Position numbers and translations under genes: made by a program. This document shows, in pieces, positions 63,966 to 64,000 of a DNA stretch of 64,000 nucleotides (its first letter is position 1; each line of letters begins with the position of its first letter). Origin of the DNA: Ahaetulla prasina (taxonomy: Eukaryota; Chordata; Lepidosauria; Squamata; Colubridae); NCBI RefSeq assembly GCF_028640845.1, contig NC_080546.1:84894757-84958756 (forward strand), given 5' to 3'. The notes beneath the pieces were generated by a model that saw nothing but the letters and a program-made list of their open reading frames with translations, was not told the origin of the DNA and did not search any database.

Positions 63966-64000
63966 TCAAGTTATGCTACTATTTTTATGAACTTGTTCCA
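63966..64000. other. Unassigned end of window
   Basis: Too short to assign. Confidence 0.3.

Overview
The window reads as repeat-rich, non-coding chromosomal DNA of a squamate reptile, most likely an advanced (colubroid) snake. The signs are Bov-B (RTE) and CR1 LINE 3' ends, two Sauria-type SINEs, further tRNA-derived SINEs, Penelope-like and L1 remnants, (GATA)n/(GACA)n arrays of the Bkm type first described from snakes, and a LINE family whose 3' ends run into (TTCTA)n/(AATAG)n microsatellites, as reported for snakes. I found no exon of a host protein-coding gene that I can name, no host tRNA or rRNA gene, and no bacterial, plasmid or CRISPR feature. All recognisable coding sequence is broken transposon protein: reverse transcriptase C-termini, GIY-YIG endonuclease pieces, L1 ORF2 C-terminus and a piggyBac N-terminus.

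Layout. 1-2.5 kb: a locally duplicated SINE/hAT block around a LINE. 3-8.7 kb: CR1, LINE-B and LINE-C fragments with tandem hAT MITEs. 9-10.8 kb: a CR1 split by an L1-like insert, itself split by an 881-bp hAT element. 11-13 kb: LINE-B, then a Bov-B split by two hAT MITEs. 13.9-14.4 kb: Bkm-type arrays. 15-18.6 kb: a Bov-B split by a solo LTR, then a piggyBac element directly abutted by a 970-bp hAT. 20-23.5 kb: a Tc1/mariner-like MITE, CR1, a Penelope-like element split by a hAT that itself holds a solo LTR, then the longest LINE-B copy. 24-25.4 kb: hAT within hAT, with a CR1 in the inner one. 26-31.7 kb: pyrimidine arrays, a Penelope element split by Bov-B, and a Bov-B split by CR1 and L1. 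32-37.8 kb: SINEs, LINE-E, a MITE with an internal minisatellite, R4/Dong-like pieces inside (TAA)n. 39-45 kb: Sauria SINE, compound Bkm array, long CR1, LINE-E, LTR remnant. 46-55.6 kb: L1, MITE, CR1 split by hAT, a roughly 700-bp pyrimidine tract, convergent LINE-C copies, LINE-B pairs. 56-64 kb: Sauria SINE, CR1-in-CR1, hAT MITEs, SINEs, a solo LTR and an old CR1.

The strongest result is structural. Nine hAT-type elements have exact 8-bp target-site duplications and together with LINE, LTR and piggyBac insertions let the order of events be read directly. The most unusual observations are a 3' hairpin with a C(TTCG)G loop shared by LINE-E and a SINE with a paired loss of one base pair, three Tc1/mariner-like MITEs with matching ends but unrelated tandem-repeat interiors, and three different LINE families carrying the same TTCTA tail. 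LINE labels B, C and E are local names used here; exact subfamily names need a repeat library. Stretches that resemble none of these families are listed as unassigned.
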